Source: Bacterioplanoides sp965200585
GTDB taxonomy: Bacteria > Pseudomonadota > Gammaproteobacteria > Pseudomonadales > Oceanobacteraceae
DNA length: 64,000 nucleotides
Reading direction: 5' to 3' (one strand)
Assembly: GCF_965200585.1 (NCBI RefSeq)
Contig: NZ_OZ241361.1
The notes beneath the pieces are model-generated. The model saw only the letters and a program-made list of their open reading frames with translations, had not been told where the DNA came from and did not search any database. This document shows, piece after piece, positions 1 to 8,441 of the stretch; positions within the stretch are counted from its first letter, which is position 1, and each line of letters opens with the position of its first letter. The position numbers and the translations under genes are program-made.

Positions 1-294
1 CTGTAATTCATCCACCACCGCCGATAACACATGACGGCTATGAAGCAAGGTATCGAGTGCTGCCATACGCTCTTTTAAATTAGTGGAGACCGATAAATCT
101 TCCAGAAACGGATTTAATTTCGACGTTTCCTGAATCAGAATGGTGGTATGGGTATCGTAAATTTTACCGCGTGTTTTACCGATTACTGCACCGATTAATG
201 GCAATAATAAAATCGGGATAATAATCAGGTAACGCTGTCGCCAGGCCGCGATTAAAATCAGATAGACATTTTTCCAGGCGCTGTTATTGCTCAT
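1..294 (-). CDS. Wzz/GumC-type polysaccharide co-polymerase (partial)
   Basis: The 98 N-terminal codons are visible; the gene continues past the left edge. It starts MSNNSAWKNVYLILIAAWRQ and has one long hydrophobic segment at about residues 20-40. A periplasmic stretch follows with TTILIQETSKLNPFLEDLSV, the usual layout of chain-length determinant (Wzz/PCP) proteins, which sit in the inner membrane and set exopolysaccharide length. The start overlaps the stop of the preceding lipoprotein gene by 11 bp, so the two are probably co-translated. The context (glycosyltransferase, acyltransferase, lipoprotein) fits a polysaccharide operon. The family call is from pattern recognition; which PCP subclass (PCP-1 or PCP-2) cannot be decided from this fragment. 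Confidence 0.75.
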   Translation of the reverse strand, partial: MSNNSAWKNVYLILIAAWRQRYLIIIPILLLPLIGAVIGKTRGKIYDTHTTILIQETSKLNPFLEDLSVSTNLKERMAALDTLLHSRHVLSAVVDELQ

Positions 295-772
295 AACGCA
301 CCTCGTTAGGTTTTTGCTCTAAAGTAAGCACTAAAGAATGTGGCGCCATCTGAGCACGATAATGCTGTTGAATAGATAAACCGCGAGGTACAAACGGACG
401 CAGAGAGTTGCCACGTTTATAGCTGCTTAACCAGTCAGGGCCAATTTCGATGGAAAGACGATAATTTTCCAATACCTCGACGTGTTGCAGCAAACCGTAT
501 AACTCGATGCGCTGCTGGTCCGTCAGCTCATGAGTGTTTGCAGCAAACTGCCACTCAAGGCGATTACCCTCTGCCGGAGCTATCAATGATGTTTGAGCTG
601 GAGACGCGTGAGCTTGCTCTTGCTTCTGTACATTCATCGCCTGCTGGAAAACATCCGCCGGTTTAAACGCAGGCTTATTCGCGCAACCGGTTGCCATCAG
701 GGCAACCATAACCAGCAGCAACGCCCGGCCTGCACATTTAAATGGTTTAGTATTGGTGACAAACAAACCCAT
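284..772 (-). CDS. Exopolysaccharide-cluster lipoprotein
   Basis: This encodes a 162-aa lipoprotein. I place the start at MGLFVTNTK because AGGAG lies 7 bases upstream of that ATG; an in-frame ATG 12 codons earlier (808) lacks such a site. After a basic N-region and hydrophobic core comes the lipobox LMATGC, so the mature protein should be acylated and held at a membrane. The rest is soluble, with no domain I recognise. It lies between the large exported protein and the Wzz-like gene and overlaps the latter, so a role in polysaccharide assembly or export is likely by context only. Confidence 0.7.
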   Translation of the reverse strand: MGLFVTNTKPFKCAGRALLLVMVALMATGCANKPAFKPADVFQQAMNVQKQEQAHASPAQTSLIAPAEGNRLEWQFAANTHELTDQQRIELYGLLQHVEVLENYRLSIEIGPDWLSSYKRGNSLRPFVPRGLSIQQHYRAQMAPHSLVLTLEQKPNEVRYEQ

Positions 773-795
773 CGCTATTCTCCTGAATCGTTGCA

Positions 796-810
796 TTTTG
801 CAATGCAAAA
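796..810. promoter_or_regulatory. Palindrome TTTTGC-N3-GCAAAA before lipoprotein gene
   Basis: A perfect dyad with 6-bp arms and a 3-base spacer lies 24 bp upstream of the lipoprotein start. Similar TTTGC/GCAAA dyads lie upstream of glmS (7663-7677) and upstream of the LruC-domain gene (12566-12580). It may be a regulator site; no such regulator can be named from the sequence. Confidence 0.3.
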
Positions 811-843
811 CCTGCTCTCTCAGGAGGTTGTTTCAACCATCAT

Positions 844-896
844 GCCAACGGCATCATAGGGGTGAGCGCCAACAGCATCATAAGGAGAGCGCCAAC
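844..896. repeat. 23-24 bp direct repeat across a gene end
   Basis: Two tandem copies (844-867 and 868-890) and the first 6 bases of a third share GCCAAC-GCATCATA-GG-GAGC. The block spans the stop codon (878-880) of the large exported-protein gene and its 3' flank, so copy-number change could extend or shorten the C-terminus. Confidence 0.6.
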
Positions 897-3460
897 CGGG
901 TAATTGCCTTTCGCCAACGGATTAATTGCAAGGAAGAGATTGACGCCACGTCCTGCCAATCTTCCCCCACCTGCTGTTGAATATCTCTGAGTAAGGCTTC
1001 GGCCGCAGGAGTGGATTGTTGCTGTAACCACTGAAACCAGGCCAGGTCGTTATAGCCACGCATCAGCTCAAACAAACGCATATCCACATCGGGTAAAGGG
1101 CTGCACGGCGTGGGCTGTGGCGGGAAAAACTGGTAATCCGCTTCCCGGCCATCGGTCGGATCATAAGGGTTCGCTGTAGGCATCCGGCCATGCCATTGAA
1201 CGTAAGCCTGCGCATCCGAATGCCACAACATCAGCCCGGCAGCATGGCGATACTTCGGCATATTGTATAGCCAGACTTTTTTAGATTGAGCCAGCTGCTG
1301 AATGTCGTGATGACTGGCTTCAAAGCCGTGATTAATCAGCAGTAAATCACCGGATTCTGCCAATACAATTTGCTCTGCATGATTTAATTGCAGCGCAGTT
1401 TTCAGCGGTGACACCTCGTTTTTTAAAGTCAAACGTGCATTTTCTGATGTTAAACTTGCAACTTGATTTGCAGAATGCAAACGCTCAGCGTCTCGATGTA
1501 TCTCATCGTACTGACCTGGCTGAGCTTCATCACCAATCGACCAGTACAGATGAGAGTGCGTAGAAGGCTGGTTTTGTATGCGACTTAACTGACGCTGTAA
1601 TCCCTCTGTGTTCAGTATCGCTTTCAATCGTTTATAGGGCGTATAGGCCAGCAAATCCTGTTGCGGATAAAAGCGCTGGTACAGGGTCAGTTGCTGCTGC
1701 CAGAACGGCAGATTATCAGCAGTTGGCGTCACCAGAGGCGGTGCCAGTGCCTTCAGCCCGGTTTTCTGCAAAAATCTGAGGTCGCAATAGGTTTGTGCCA
1801 GGCGATACGGGCGAAACTCATCAAACCAGTTCAGAGCTGGGTTATCATCCAGATAAATACCGACGCTTTTACCGGAATAGTCCAAGGTCATCGGCAGGCG
1901 TTGCAGCGTATGCTCGGCCATGATCTCAACCTGCCCTGCATCAGAATCTGGCTGATGTACAAAACGGATACGGTGTTTCGTTGCTGCTCGATCGCTTGCG
2001 AGCCCAGCAGCCGATACGCTGTTATCCGGGTAAAAAAAGGCATGCAGCAGATATTGTCCGGCAGCGTACTCCGACTCGGGCGATTTCAGATGGCGTATAT
2101 CTTTAATCAGCTGCAACTGGCTACCCTCCCGGTACCAGCTAGCCTGAGCAATACGAAACTCAGAGCGAAACCCCGGGATATCCGCCTGCAACTGCACGTT
2201 TTTCAGCTCTGTTTCTTTCAAGCCAGCTTCGCTATCAATAAAATAACGAACCACAAATGGCTGATTACTCGCAATCCGTTCCGGATTAGCTAATGCAGCC
2301 TGCTGCAACGACGCTGGCAAGGTCTTCTTTACGTGCCAATGTTGCTGGAAATACTCCTGACGTTGTCGCTCTACAGCCGTTAATAAATTGCCGTCATTCA
2401 CTCCACTTAAGCTGCTCTCAATCGGCTGGAGCACCAGACCAGCAACATAACGTTCGGACGGGGTTTCACCCAGAAAACGGATTTCAATCGAACTGTGGCC
2501 ACTGATATCCAGCGGAAATTGCTGTCTCAGCCCACGCTTCTGCACAATATCTTGCCAAGGAGAGTGTGCGGCGGCTTGCTCGTACAAGGATAAATACTGT
2601 TGTTGATACCAGTTTTTAGCGCGCTGTTCTGAAGAAAGCTGCCCATCGTAATGAATGCCATTAATTTCAACATCCAGATTGTGCTGTCGCGGTAGGTTTT
2701 CCCACTCCCCCACATCTTCACGAAATAAGGTCAGCTGCCAGAAACGACCCGCCGCCAACATAGCGGAAGTCACCGGAATACTGAGCGTATCAATTCCGGC
2801 AATGCCATCCTGCAACCAGGGTTCAGGCCCGGGGCGGTTCACTCCACGTAACAGACCCTGTAAGCGAATCCGGTTACTCAGCGGCTGTGCCGGTGTCAAC
2901 GCCATCACACCGGGCAGAACCGGGCTGTCTGACGTACCAAAATCCATCACCAGGGCGGGATTTGAAACACCAACCAGCGGCTTTGCAGCCCGTATCTGAA
3001 CCTGAGTGAGCTGAACTTTGGTATCTGTATCCACTGCACTAAACACCCTCAGATCGATTAAGGCATCAAGGTTGAGATACCGCCCTGCCGGGGTTTTTAA
3101 GCCTGCCAAATCCAGCTGTAATGAAAAATCACCGGGGGCAACAGTTCTCTCTAGGTTCACCCGGCTGAAATAATCATGGCTTTGCTGATCATCAATCCGA
3201 ATCACGATGAGCACCGAGGCGTGATTCGGGTTGATACCACGGATAGCCAGTAACTGACGCTCAGCCGAGACAGAGGTGAGATTCAGCCCTTGCAGTGATT
3301 GCTGCCAAGGCAATGACACAGTAGCTGAGTCAGGCAATAGACGGGTTATAACCGACTGCTGACTGTTTTCAGGGTTAGCAGTGCTATCAGCCTCGGCCAC
3401 TACCTGCGTCGCCAAAGTAAGTAAAACCATACCAAAAAGATAACGGTATAAGTTATTCAT
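878..3460 (-). CDS. Large exported protein of exopolysaccharide operon
   Basis: This encodes an 860-aa protein with an N-terminal signal peptide (MNNLYRYLFGMVLLTLATQ, cleavage probably near VVAEA). I chose this ATG because GAGG lies 8 bases upstream; the in-frame extension to 3502 adds a charged, unlikely N-terminus. The protein is periplasmic or outer-membrane exposed and rich in beta-type sequence and Gln/Leu. I do not recognise a catalytic domain. It follows the glycosyltransferase gene after 38 bp and precedes the lipoprotein gene by 105 bp, so it probably acts on the polysaccharide made by this operon (binding, modification or export). Function is unassigned; a carbohydrate-active fold is only a guess. 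Confidence 0.7.
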   Translation of the reverse strand: MNNLYRYLFGMVLLTLATQVVAEADSTANPENSQQSVITRLLPDSATVSLPWQQSLQGLNLTSVSAERQLLAIRGINPNHASVLIVIRIDDQQSHDYFSRVNLERTVAPGDFSLQLDLAGLKTPAGRYLNLDALIDLRVFSAVDTDTKVQLTQVQIRAAKPLVGVSNPALVMDFGTSDSPVLPGVMALTPAQPLSNRIRLQGLLRGVNRPGPEPWLQDGIAGIDTLSIPVTSAMLAAGRFWQLTLFREDVGEWENLPRQHNLDVEINGIHYDGQLSSEQRAKNWYQQQYLSLYEQAAAHSPWQDIVQKRGLRQQFPLDISGHSSIEIRFLGETPSERYVAGLVLQPIESSLSGVNDGNLLTAVERQRQEYFQQHWHVKKTLPASLQQAALANPERIASNQPFVVRYFIDSEAGLKETELKNVQLQADIPGFRSEFRIAQASWYREGSQLQLIKDIRHLKSPESEYAAGQYLLHAFFYPDNSVSAAGLASDRAATKHRIRFVHQPDSDAGQVEIMAEHTLQRLPMTLDYSGKSVGIYLDDNPALNWFDEFRPYRLAQTYCDLRFLQKTGLKALAPPLVTPTADNLPFWQQQLTLYQRFYPQQDLLAYTPYKRLKAILNTEGLQRQLSRIQNQPSTHSHLYWSIGDEAQPGQYDEIHRDAERLHSANQVASLTSENARLTLKNEVSPLKTALQLNHAEQIVLAESGDLLLINHGFEASHHDIQQLAQSKKVWLYNMPKYRHAAGLMLWHSDAQAYVQWHGRMPTANPYDPTDGREADYQFFPPQPTPCSPLPDVDMRLFELMRGYNDLAWFQWLQQQSTPAAEALLRDIQQQVGEDWQDVASISSLQLIRWRKAITRLALSL

Positions 3461-3498
3461 AAATTCAACCTCAACTCGTCGCCTAAAAAACCAGCAGC

Positions 3499-4869
3499 TC
3501 AAGCCAACGCCATACGGCGTTGCACTTCGTTATAAATGGTTAATGCACGGTTTTTCCAACTCTGGTTCTGAACCCTAGCCATGCGTTGGCGGGTATTGGT
3601 TTGCATACGGTCAATGTCTTGCCAGTTGCTGACCACATCAATAAACGACAGGCCCGCCCTTTCCAGCGCCAAATGATCAATGGCGGGCAGATCCAACCCG
3701 GCACGTACAATCTGCGCGGCAAACTGTTGTGCTTTGTCCGCTTGCTGATGCTCTACGACATGCACACAGTGGCGATACGGTGTTAATGCTGGGAAATCGG
3801 TCGCCACCACCGGCTTACCGCAGGCCAGGTATTCCCGTAACTTCAGCGGATTACAGGCGCGGATTTGTTCGTTATCTAAAAACGGTAGTAACGATACCTG
3901 CCAGTGATGCACATATTCCGGTAGTTGCTGGTGACTTTTTTCACCGAGAAAATGAATATTGCTCTGCCCTTTTAATAAGCTCACATCGCAGCATTCTTTA
4001 CCGATCAGTACGAACTGCCAGTGCGGTAACTGTTTGGCGGTGTTTAACAATAACGATTGATCCAACCAGCTGCTGATGCTGCCATAAAAACCAGCAATCG
4101 GGCCGCCCGTTGGTAAATCAGCCGGGCGAACCGGTTCACCGCAGGTACTGTTAATGCCTCCCGGTGCTTCATAAAAATATTCGGCAACACCGTGCGGAAC
4201 ATACAGAGTTTTATCGGCCGGAAACTTTTTAGCCAATGCTTCACTGGCAACCACAATTAAGTCCACTTCTTTAACTAACTGCGCTTCCAGCTCAGCAACA
4301 ACCGCATGGTCAACACCGGCTAACGCGGAGAAGTCATCGCCACAATAATAAATACTGAAGCAATCGTTCATTTTCCCCAGCAGGTTGGCAGCACTGGGTA
4401 ACGACACCCATAAAATTGTGTCTTTGTTTTTTAAATCGCGACGACGTGAAAAAATCCGCTGGCGTAATAATTTCTGATTTAACCAGCGCACCAGACGATT
4501 GCCATGAAACGGCAGCGCCAGTGGATGAATCACCGTTGGTTGCCAGTCTTTAGGTGGACGCTTTTCCAACGGATCGCAGCTCTCCAGCACTTGTTCTGGT
4601 GTTGGCGTTGATGTTAGTGCTGGTTTCATCCAGGTATGCGGAAGAGTCATGCTCCAGCCTTTTTTGATCACCCGCAGCAGGTCATTTTTATTGAGTTTGG
4701 GCGAACGCAAGCCAATCGAATTCACCCAGGTAATGTCGTGTAATTTGGATAATTCACGCGCCAGGTGTTGAGTGCTGCTTGGGTGCGCATCCCAATCTTC
4801 ACCAAAAATCACCATCGGCAGCCCTTCGGCCTGAGATGTATTGGCCTGATGAGTATCAGTCTGTTTCAT
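3499..4869 (-). CDS. Glycosyltransferase, GT4-like
   Basis: This encodes a 456-aa cytoplasmic glycosyltransferase. The N-terminal half has MVIFGEDWDAHPSSTQHLA and SIYYCGDDFSAL, typical of TuaH/GumK-like exopolysaccharide transferases. The C-terminal half has the GT-B donor-site features IAGFYGSISSWLD and NPLKLREYLACGKPVVATD, where the Glu of the usual EPLK-type region is followed by LACGKPVV. The ATG at 4869 is preceded by GGAG and overlaps the stop of the acyltransferase gene (ATGA), which implies translational coupling; the longer open frame upstream is out of context. It should add a sugar to a lipid-linked exopolysaccharide intermediate. The donor and acceptor are unknown. Confidence 0.8.
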   Translation of the reverse strand: MKQTDTHQANTSQAEGLPMVIFGEDWDAHPSSTQHLARELSKLHDITWVNSIGLRSPKLNKNDLLRVIKKGWSMTLPHTWMKPALTSTPTPEQVLESCDPLEKRPPKDWQPTVIHPLALPFHGNRLVRWLNQKLLRQRIFSRRRDLKNKDTILWVSLPSAANLLGKMNDCFSIYYCGDDFSALAGVDHAVVAELEAQLVKEVDLIVVASEALAKKFPADKTLYVPHGVAEYFYEAPGGINSTCGEPVRPADLPTGGPIAGFYGSISSWLDQSLLLNTAKQLPHWQFVLIGKECCDVSLLKGQSNIHFLGEKSHQQLPEYVHHWQVSLLPFLDNEQIRACNPLKLREYLACGKPVVATDFPALTPYRHCVHVVEHQQADKAQQFAAQIVRAGLDLPAIDHLALERAGLSFIDVVSNWQDIDRMQTNTRQRMARVQNQSWKNRALTIYNEVQRRMALA

Positions 4870-5618
4870 GCTGCCATCTCCTGTTTTATCTTGCCGGTAA
4901 TTGGTTTTAATACTCGGGCAGGTACGCCACCGGCCACGACTCCGGCCGGTAAATCCTGAGTAACCACACTGCCAGCAGCGACCACGGTGCCTTTGCCAAT
5001 AGTGACTCCAGCCATCACCGTTACCCCAGTGGCTAACCACACATCCTCTTCAAGAATAATGTCGCCAACCTGTTCGTCGGTTTCTGGCAGGCCTTGAGCA
5101 CGGGCAACCGGGTCGAGCGGATGGCCGGGGAATCCAGCCAGAAATACCTTACCTGCCAGTCGCACGTTGTTACCGAGAACAATTTTCCGGCCAACGGCAA
5201 GCGTATTTTGCCAACCCACATCAACGTTATTGCCGATGATTAATTCAGGCGTTTTTGCAGCGCACGAACGGCCACACAAGGTTGCAATGCCCGACATACG
5301 CACGTCATCTCCCAGTGTAATGTTCAGATTGCCCAGCACCTGAGGCATGCCGCTGTATAGATAAAAGCGGTTGCCATAGTTCTGTAAACGGCTTTTAAAC
5401 AGCGGTGTCCAATACAGAATCCGGGTCAGATTCGCCCAACTGTTGTGAGCTTGAACATGCAGCCAATACAGTGGCTTGTGAATCAGCGAAATACTTGGGA
5501 TCTGAAAAAAACGGATCGCATTAATCGCTGACATACAGGCTTTGGCAATGGGTGACGGCGATGTTTTTAGCCACTGTTTTACATCATATGGTTTAACTTC
5601 GTGTTTAACGCGTTGCAT
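4866..5618 (-). CDS. Hexapeptide-repeat acyltransferase
   Basis: This encodes a 250-aa protein of the left-handed beta-helix acetyltransferase group (WcaF/LacA/VatD-like). Hexapeptide repeats run from about residue 90 to 235, for example IIGNNVDVG, IVLGNNVRLAG, GVTIGKGTVVAAGSVVTQD and AGVVAGGVPARVLK. The last is the usual end of sugar or serine acetyltransferases. The first 85 residues are a helical extension not found in the shortest members. GGAGGTGATCTT lies just before the ATG. It lies 27 bp after glmS and overlaps the glycosyltransferase gene, so it probably O- or N-acetylates a sugar of the exopolysaccharide. Confidence 0.8.
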   Translation of the reverse strand: MQRVKHEVKPYDVKQWLKTSPSPIAKACMSAINAIRFFQIPSISLIHKPLYWLHVQAHNSWANLTRILYWTPLFKSRLQNYGNRFYLYSGMPQVLGNLNITLGDDVRMSGIATLCGRSCAAKTPELIIGNNVDVGWQNTLAVGRKIVLGNNVRLAGKVFLAGFPGHPLDPVARAQGLPETDEQVGDIILEEDVWLATGVTVMAGVTIGKGTVVAAGSVVTQDLPAGVVAGGVPARVLKPITGKIKQEMAA

Positions 5619-5645
5619 AAGATCACCTCCAGATTGCTGTTATCT

Positions 5646-7496
5646 TTATTCCACCGTGACCGATTTGGCCAAATTACGTGGCTGATCGACATCGGTGCCA
5701 CGAATCACAGCGGTGTGATACGCCAGTAATTGCACTGGGATCGAATACAGAATCGGATGCAGAGAGGCACTGGCGGTGGGCATTTCAATCACCGCATCGG
5801 CTTTGTCTTTGCCGTCTGTAGCTGATTTCCCTTGTTGACCATGGGAACAACAGTGGTCAATGCCTCGTTTGTCGCTGATCAGAATGACCTTGGCACCGCG
5901 GGCACGTACTTCCTGCAGGTTGGAGATGGTTTTCTCAAACAACTCATCGTATGGCGCTAACACCACCACCGGCATATGCTCATCAATCAGGGCAATCGGG
6001 CCGTGTTTCAGCTCACCGGCGGCATAACCTTCGGCGTGAATGTAAGAGATTTCTTTTAATTTTAACGCCCCTTCTAAGGCAATCGGATAGCACTGCCCCC
6101 GGCCCAAAAAGATGGTGCTGCTGGCTTGCTCCAGAACTTTCGCCACATCACGGATATTGGCTTCGTGCTGCAGTGCCGTAGCAATACACTGAGGTACTTC
6201 GCCCAGCATCGACATCAACGCGCTGAGTTCCGCCGGGTCCTGACTTTGACGTTGCTGCGCCGCTTTCACCGCCAGGCGAATTAATACGGTTAACTGCGAA
6301 GTAAAGGCCTTGGTCGACGCCACCCCGATTTCAGGGCCACACAAGGTGCGGTAAACAAAGTCCGATTCGCGCGCAATCGAGCTATTGGGAACATTCACGA
6401 TTGACAGGCAGTACTGACCCCCTTCTTTGGCGTAACGCAGTGCTGCCAAGGTGTCAGCGGTTTCACCACTCTGCGATACAAACAGACAGCCGCCGCGCTT
6501 CATCAGAGGCGGTTGGCGGTAACGGAATTCAGACGCGAGATCGACTTCCACCGGCAGTTGTGCCAGCTTCTCAAACCAGTATTTCGCCACCATGGCGGCG
6601 TAATAGCTGGTACCACAGGCAATGATGCTCAAACGGTCGATGTCGGCAAAATCCATCTCAGGCGCGGCCGACAAACTCAGTTGATTCAGACCATCCAGTG
6701 TGCGTTGAACTGCGACCGTTTGTTCGTGAATCTCTTTATGCATAAAGTGGTCATGACCTTCTTTACTGACCGCTTCATTGCTGTGTTCGATACGGGTACG
6801 AGGACGATTCACGACGTCCATATGTTTGTCGAAGATAAAAATATCTTTGGCTTCGACCAGCGCCAGATCACCCTCTTCCAGATAAATCACTTCATCCGCC
6901 ATCAGACTGGCGGCAACCGCATCTGAGGCTATAAACGCAGAATGCTGATTAAATCCCACAACCAGCGGGCTACCGCGTCGGGCCGCGATAATCTGGCCAT
7001 CTTTACCGTTAAATAACGCACCAATGGCATAGGTGCCACGCACCCGGCTTAATGCACGCTTGGTGGCAATTAAAGGCTTGTAACCCTGGGCCAGATAATC
7101 GCTGATCAGCATTGGCAGTACTTCGCTGTCGGTATCGCTGGAAAACACATGGCCTTTTTTCTCCAGCTCGATACGCAACTCCTGATAGTTTTCGATAATG
7201 CCGTTGTGCACCAGCGCCACGTCATCGGTCATATGTGGGTGAGCATTAATGGTGGTTGGCTCACCGTGGGTAGCCCAGCGGGTGTGAGCAATACCGGTAC
7301 TGCCTGGCAGCGGATGCTGCTGTAAGGCATTCTCCAGATTATTTAACTTGCCGTTGGCACGGCAGCAATCAATCACGTTGTTATCAATGGTGGCGATACC
7401 GGCGGAATCGTAACCGCGATACTCCAGCGCCTTTAAGCCACTTAATAATGTTTGTGCTGCCTTGTGGTCATTCACCACTCCGAATATTCCGCACAT
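5646..7496 (-). CDS. glmS: Glutamine--fructose-6-phosphate aminotransferase
   Basis: This encodes a 616-aa GlmS, which makes glucosamine-6-phosphate from fructose-6-phosphate and glutamine, the first step to UDP-GlcNAc. The N-terminal class II glutamine amidotransferase domain begins MCGIFGVV, with Cys2 as the nucleophile. Two SIS domains follow (CGTSYYAAMVAKYW, SQSGETADT, GRGQCYPIALEGALKLKE). The end LAKSVTVE carries the catalytic Lys (K611). The length is close to E. coli (609 aa); a short Gly/Lys/Asp-rich insertion lies near residue 550. It heads an exopolysaccharide operon rather than sitting by glmU/atp genes, so it may be a dedicated copy that supplies amino sugar. GAGGGTGATCTT precedes the ATG. 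Confidence 0.96.
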   Translation of the reverse strand: MCGIFGVVNDHKAAQTLLSGLKALEYRGYDSAGIATIDNNVIDCCRANGKLNNLENALQQHPLPGSTGIAHTRWATHGEPTTINAHPHMTDDVALVHNGIIENYQELRIELEKKGHVFSSDTDSEVLPMLISDYLAQGYKPLIATKRALSRVRGTYAIGALFNGKDGQIIAARRGSPLVVGFNQHSAFIASDAVAASLMADEVIYLEEGDLALVEAKDIFIFDKHMDVVNRPRTRIEHSNEAVSKEGHDHFMHKEIHEQTVAVQRTLDGLNQLSLSAAPEMDFADIDRLSIIACGTSYYAAMVAKYWFEKLAQLPVEVDLASEFRYRQPPLMKRGGCLFVSQSGETADTLAALRYAKEGGQYCLSIVNVPNSSIARESDFVYRTLCGPEIGVASTKAFTSQLTVLIRLAVKAAQQRQSQDPAELSALMSMLGEVPQCIATALQHEANIRDVAKVLEQASSTIFLGRGQCYPIALEGALKLKEISYIHAEGYAAGELKHGPIALIDEHMPVVVLAPYDELFEKTISNLQEVRARGAKVILISDKRGIDHCCSHGQQGKSATDGKDKADAVIEMPTASASLHPILYSIPVQLLAYHTAVIRGTDVDQPRNLAKSVTVE

Positions 7497-7662
7497 AAGA
7501 TCACCCTCACTGTCGGTTTTATCGTTTGTTTCGTAGTAAGGAGGGTGTTAGCGATAACCGGGCCAGAAGCCAGATTCAGCATTAAATCATTGATTTATAG
7601 AGGTTTATTTTTATTTTAACGGGTTCACTGAGTAGTGTTTTGAGTGGTGCAACGCAAGGTGA

Positions 7663-7677
7663 TTTGCGTTTTGCAAA
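7663..7677. promoter_or_regulatory. Palindrome TTTGC-N5-GCAAA upstream of glmS
   Basis: A 5-bp perfect dyad with a 5-base spacer lies about 170 bp upstream of the glmS start. A dyad of the same design lies upstream of the LruC-domain gene. Possible operator; unproven. Confidence 0.3.
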
Positions 7678-7684
7678 GCGATTT

Positions 7685-7749
7685 AAGAGGGTGATTTGAG
7701 AGAGTGGTTTGAGAGAGTGGTTTGAGAGAGTGGTTTGAGAGAGTGGTTT
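7685..7749. repeat. 13-bp tandem repeat (4 perfect + 1 degenerate)
   Basis: Four perfect head-to-tail copies of GAGAGAGTGGTTT occupy 7698-7749, preceded by a degenerate copy at 7685-7697. They end about 80 bp before the antitoxin gene. A repeat of this kind may change copy number by slippage and so alter promoter spacing. Confidence 0.9.
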
Positions 7750-7831
7750 GAAAGGGAGGCGAACAAAATGACAAAATGTTGTTTTTATCATACCCTGCAT
7801 TTGTTTCTTCTAAATCTTGTGGATCTGATTT

Positions 7832-8071
7832 ATGCGTTTATCCATCGACATCACACCAGAACAGCACCAATTCTTAAAAGCAGCGGCTGCTATACAGGGT
7901 ATGAGCATCAAAAATTATGTATTGCAGTGTGCCTTGCCAAACAGTGAGGAACAAAAGGCGTTTGAGCACCTCGAACAAGTGTTAGCCAAGCGCAGTCAGG
8001 CCGCCCTGAGTGGAGAGTTATCCGATAAAGATCTCGATGCCATCTTTGATGAAGAGATCGGGAAAGGTTGA
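7832..8071 (+). CDS. ParD/DUF1778-like antitoxin
   Basis: This encodes a 79-aa antitoxin. The N-terminus MRLSIDITPEQHQFLKAAAA and SIKNYVLQC fit a ribbon-helix-helix DNA-binding fold, and the acidic C-terminal tail (LSDKDLDAIFDEEIGKG) is the kind that wraps around a toxin. The RelE/ParE-like toxin gene follows after only 3 bp. The antitoxin should bind its own promoter, alone or with toxin. Assignment is from size, fold pattern and pairing; ParD and DUF1778 families are hard to separate by eye. Confidence 0.8.
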   Translation: MRLSIDITPEQHQFLKAAAAIQGMSIKNYVLQCALPNSEEQKAFEHLEQVLAKRSQAALSGELSDKDLDAIFDEEIGKG

Positions 8072-8074
8072 TCA

Positions 8075-8383
8075 ATGCCATCTTATTCTCTTTCTATTGA
8101 AGCTGAGTCAGATTTGAGGAGCATTGCTCAATATACGTTAAATCGCTGGGGGCGCTCTCAGCTGAATAGTTACCGACTGGAACTGAAACAGCATTTTGAG
8201 GGCATTGCAGCAGGAAGTGTTATATCCAGGCTCTATTCAGATTCATTACCACAGGTCTACATCAGCAAAGTTGGCTCACACTTTGTTTTTCATCTGATTT
8301 CTGATCAGGGAACGCCCATCATTATTGGTGTTATTCATGAAAAGCGAGATATTGTTACACATCTGAATGCGCGCTTGGGTTAA
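8075..8383 (+). CDS. ParE/RelE-family toxin
   Basis: This encodes a 102-aa toxin. MPSYSLSIEAESDLRSIAQYTLNRWG matches the start of ParE-like proteins (S-x-x-A-x-x-D-L-x-x-I), and the C-terminal half has VGSHFVFHLISDQ and IIGVIHEKRDI, the usual beta-strand and R-x-D/H end. ParE toxins poison DNA gyrase; RelE relatives cut mRNA. The two cannot be told apart here. It is the second gene of a two-gene operon with the antitoxin at 7832-8071. Confidence 0.8.
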   Translation: MPSYSLSIEAESDLRSIAQYTLNRWGRSQLNSYRLELKQHFEGIAAGSVISRLYSDSLPQVYISKVGSHFVFHLISDQGTPIIIGVIHEKRDIVTHLNARLG

Positions 8384-8441
8384 CCCTTAAGTTTTGCCAG
8401 AGCCTTATGTTTAAGCGATATGTTTCAATTGAGAGTCATTT

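Larger units (their letters stand above)
7497..7831. other. Divergent regulatory region, glmS / TA pair
   Basis: This 335-bp gene-free stretch separates glmS (left) from the antitoxin gene (right). It holds a TTTGC-N5-GCAAA dyad at 7663-7677 and a 13-bp tandem repeat at 7685-7749. I see no convincing glmS ribozyme. The antisense reading frame through the repeat is repetitive and not gene-like. Confidence 0.6.

Noticed and set aside
7497..7662. glmS ribozyme
   Set aside because: I saw no conserved core or double-pseudoknot pattern, and such ribozymes are essentially Gram-positive.
7685..7749. Possible CRISPR-like array
   Set aside because: Repeats are 13 bp, head to tail with no spacers, and no cas genes are present.
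7582..7800. Minus-strand 72-codon frame over the 13-bp repeat
   Set aside because: The protein is built from repeat translation (LSQTTLSNHSLKPLSQ); not gene-like.
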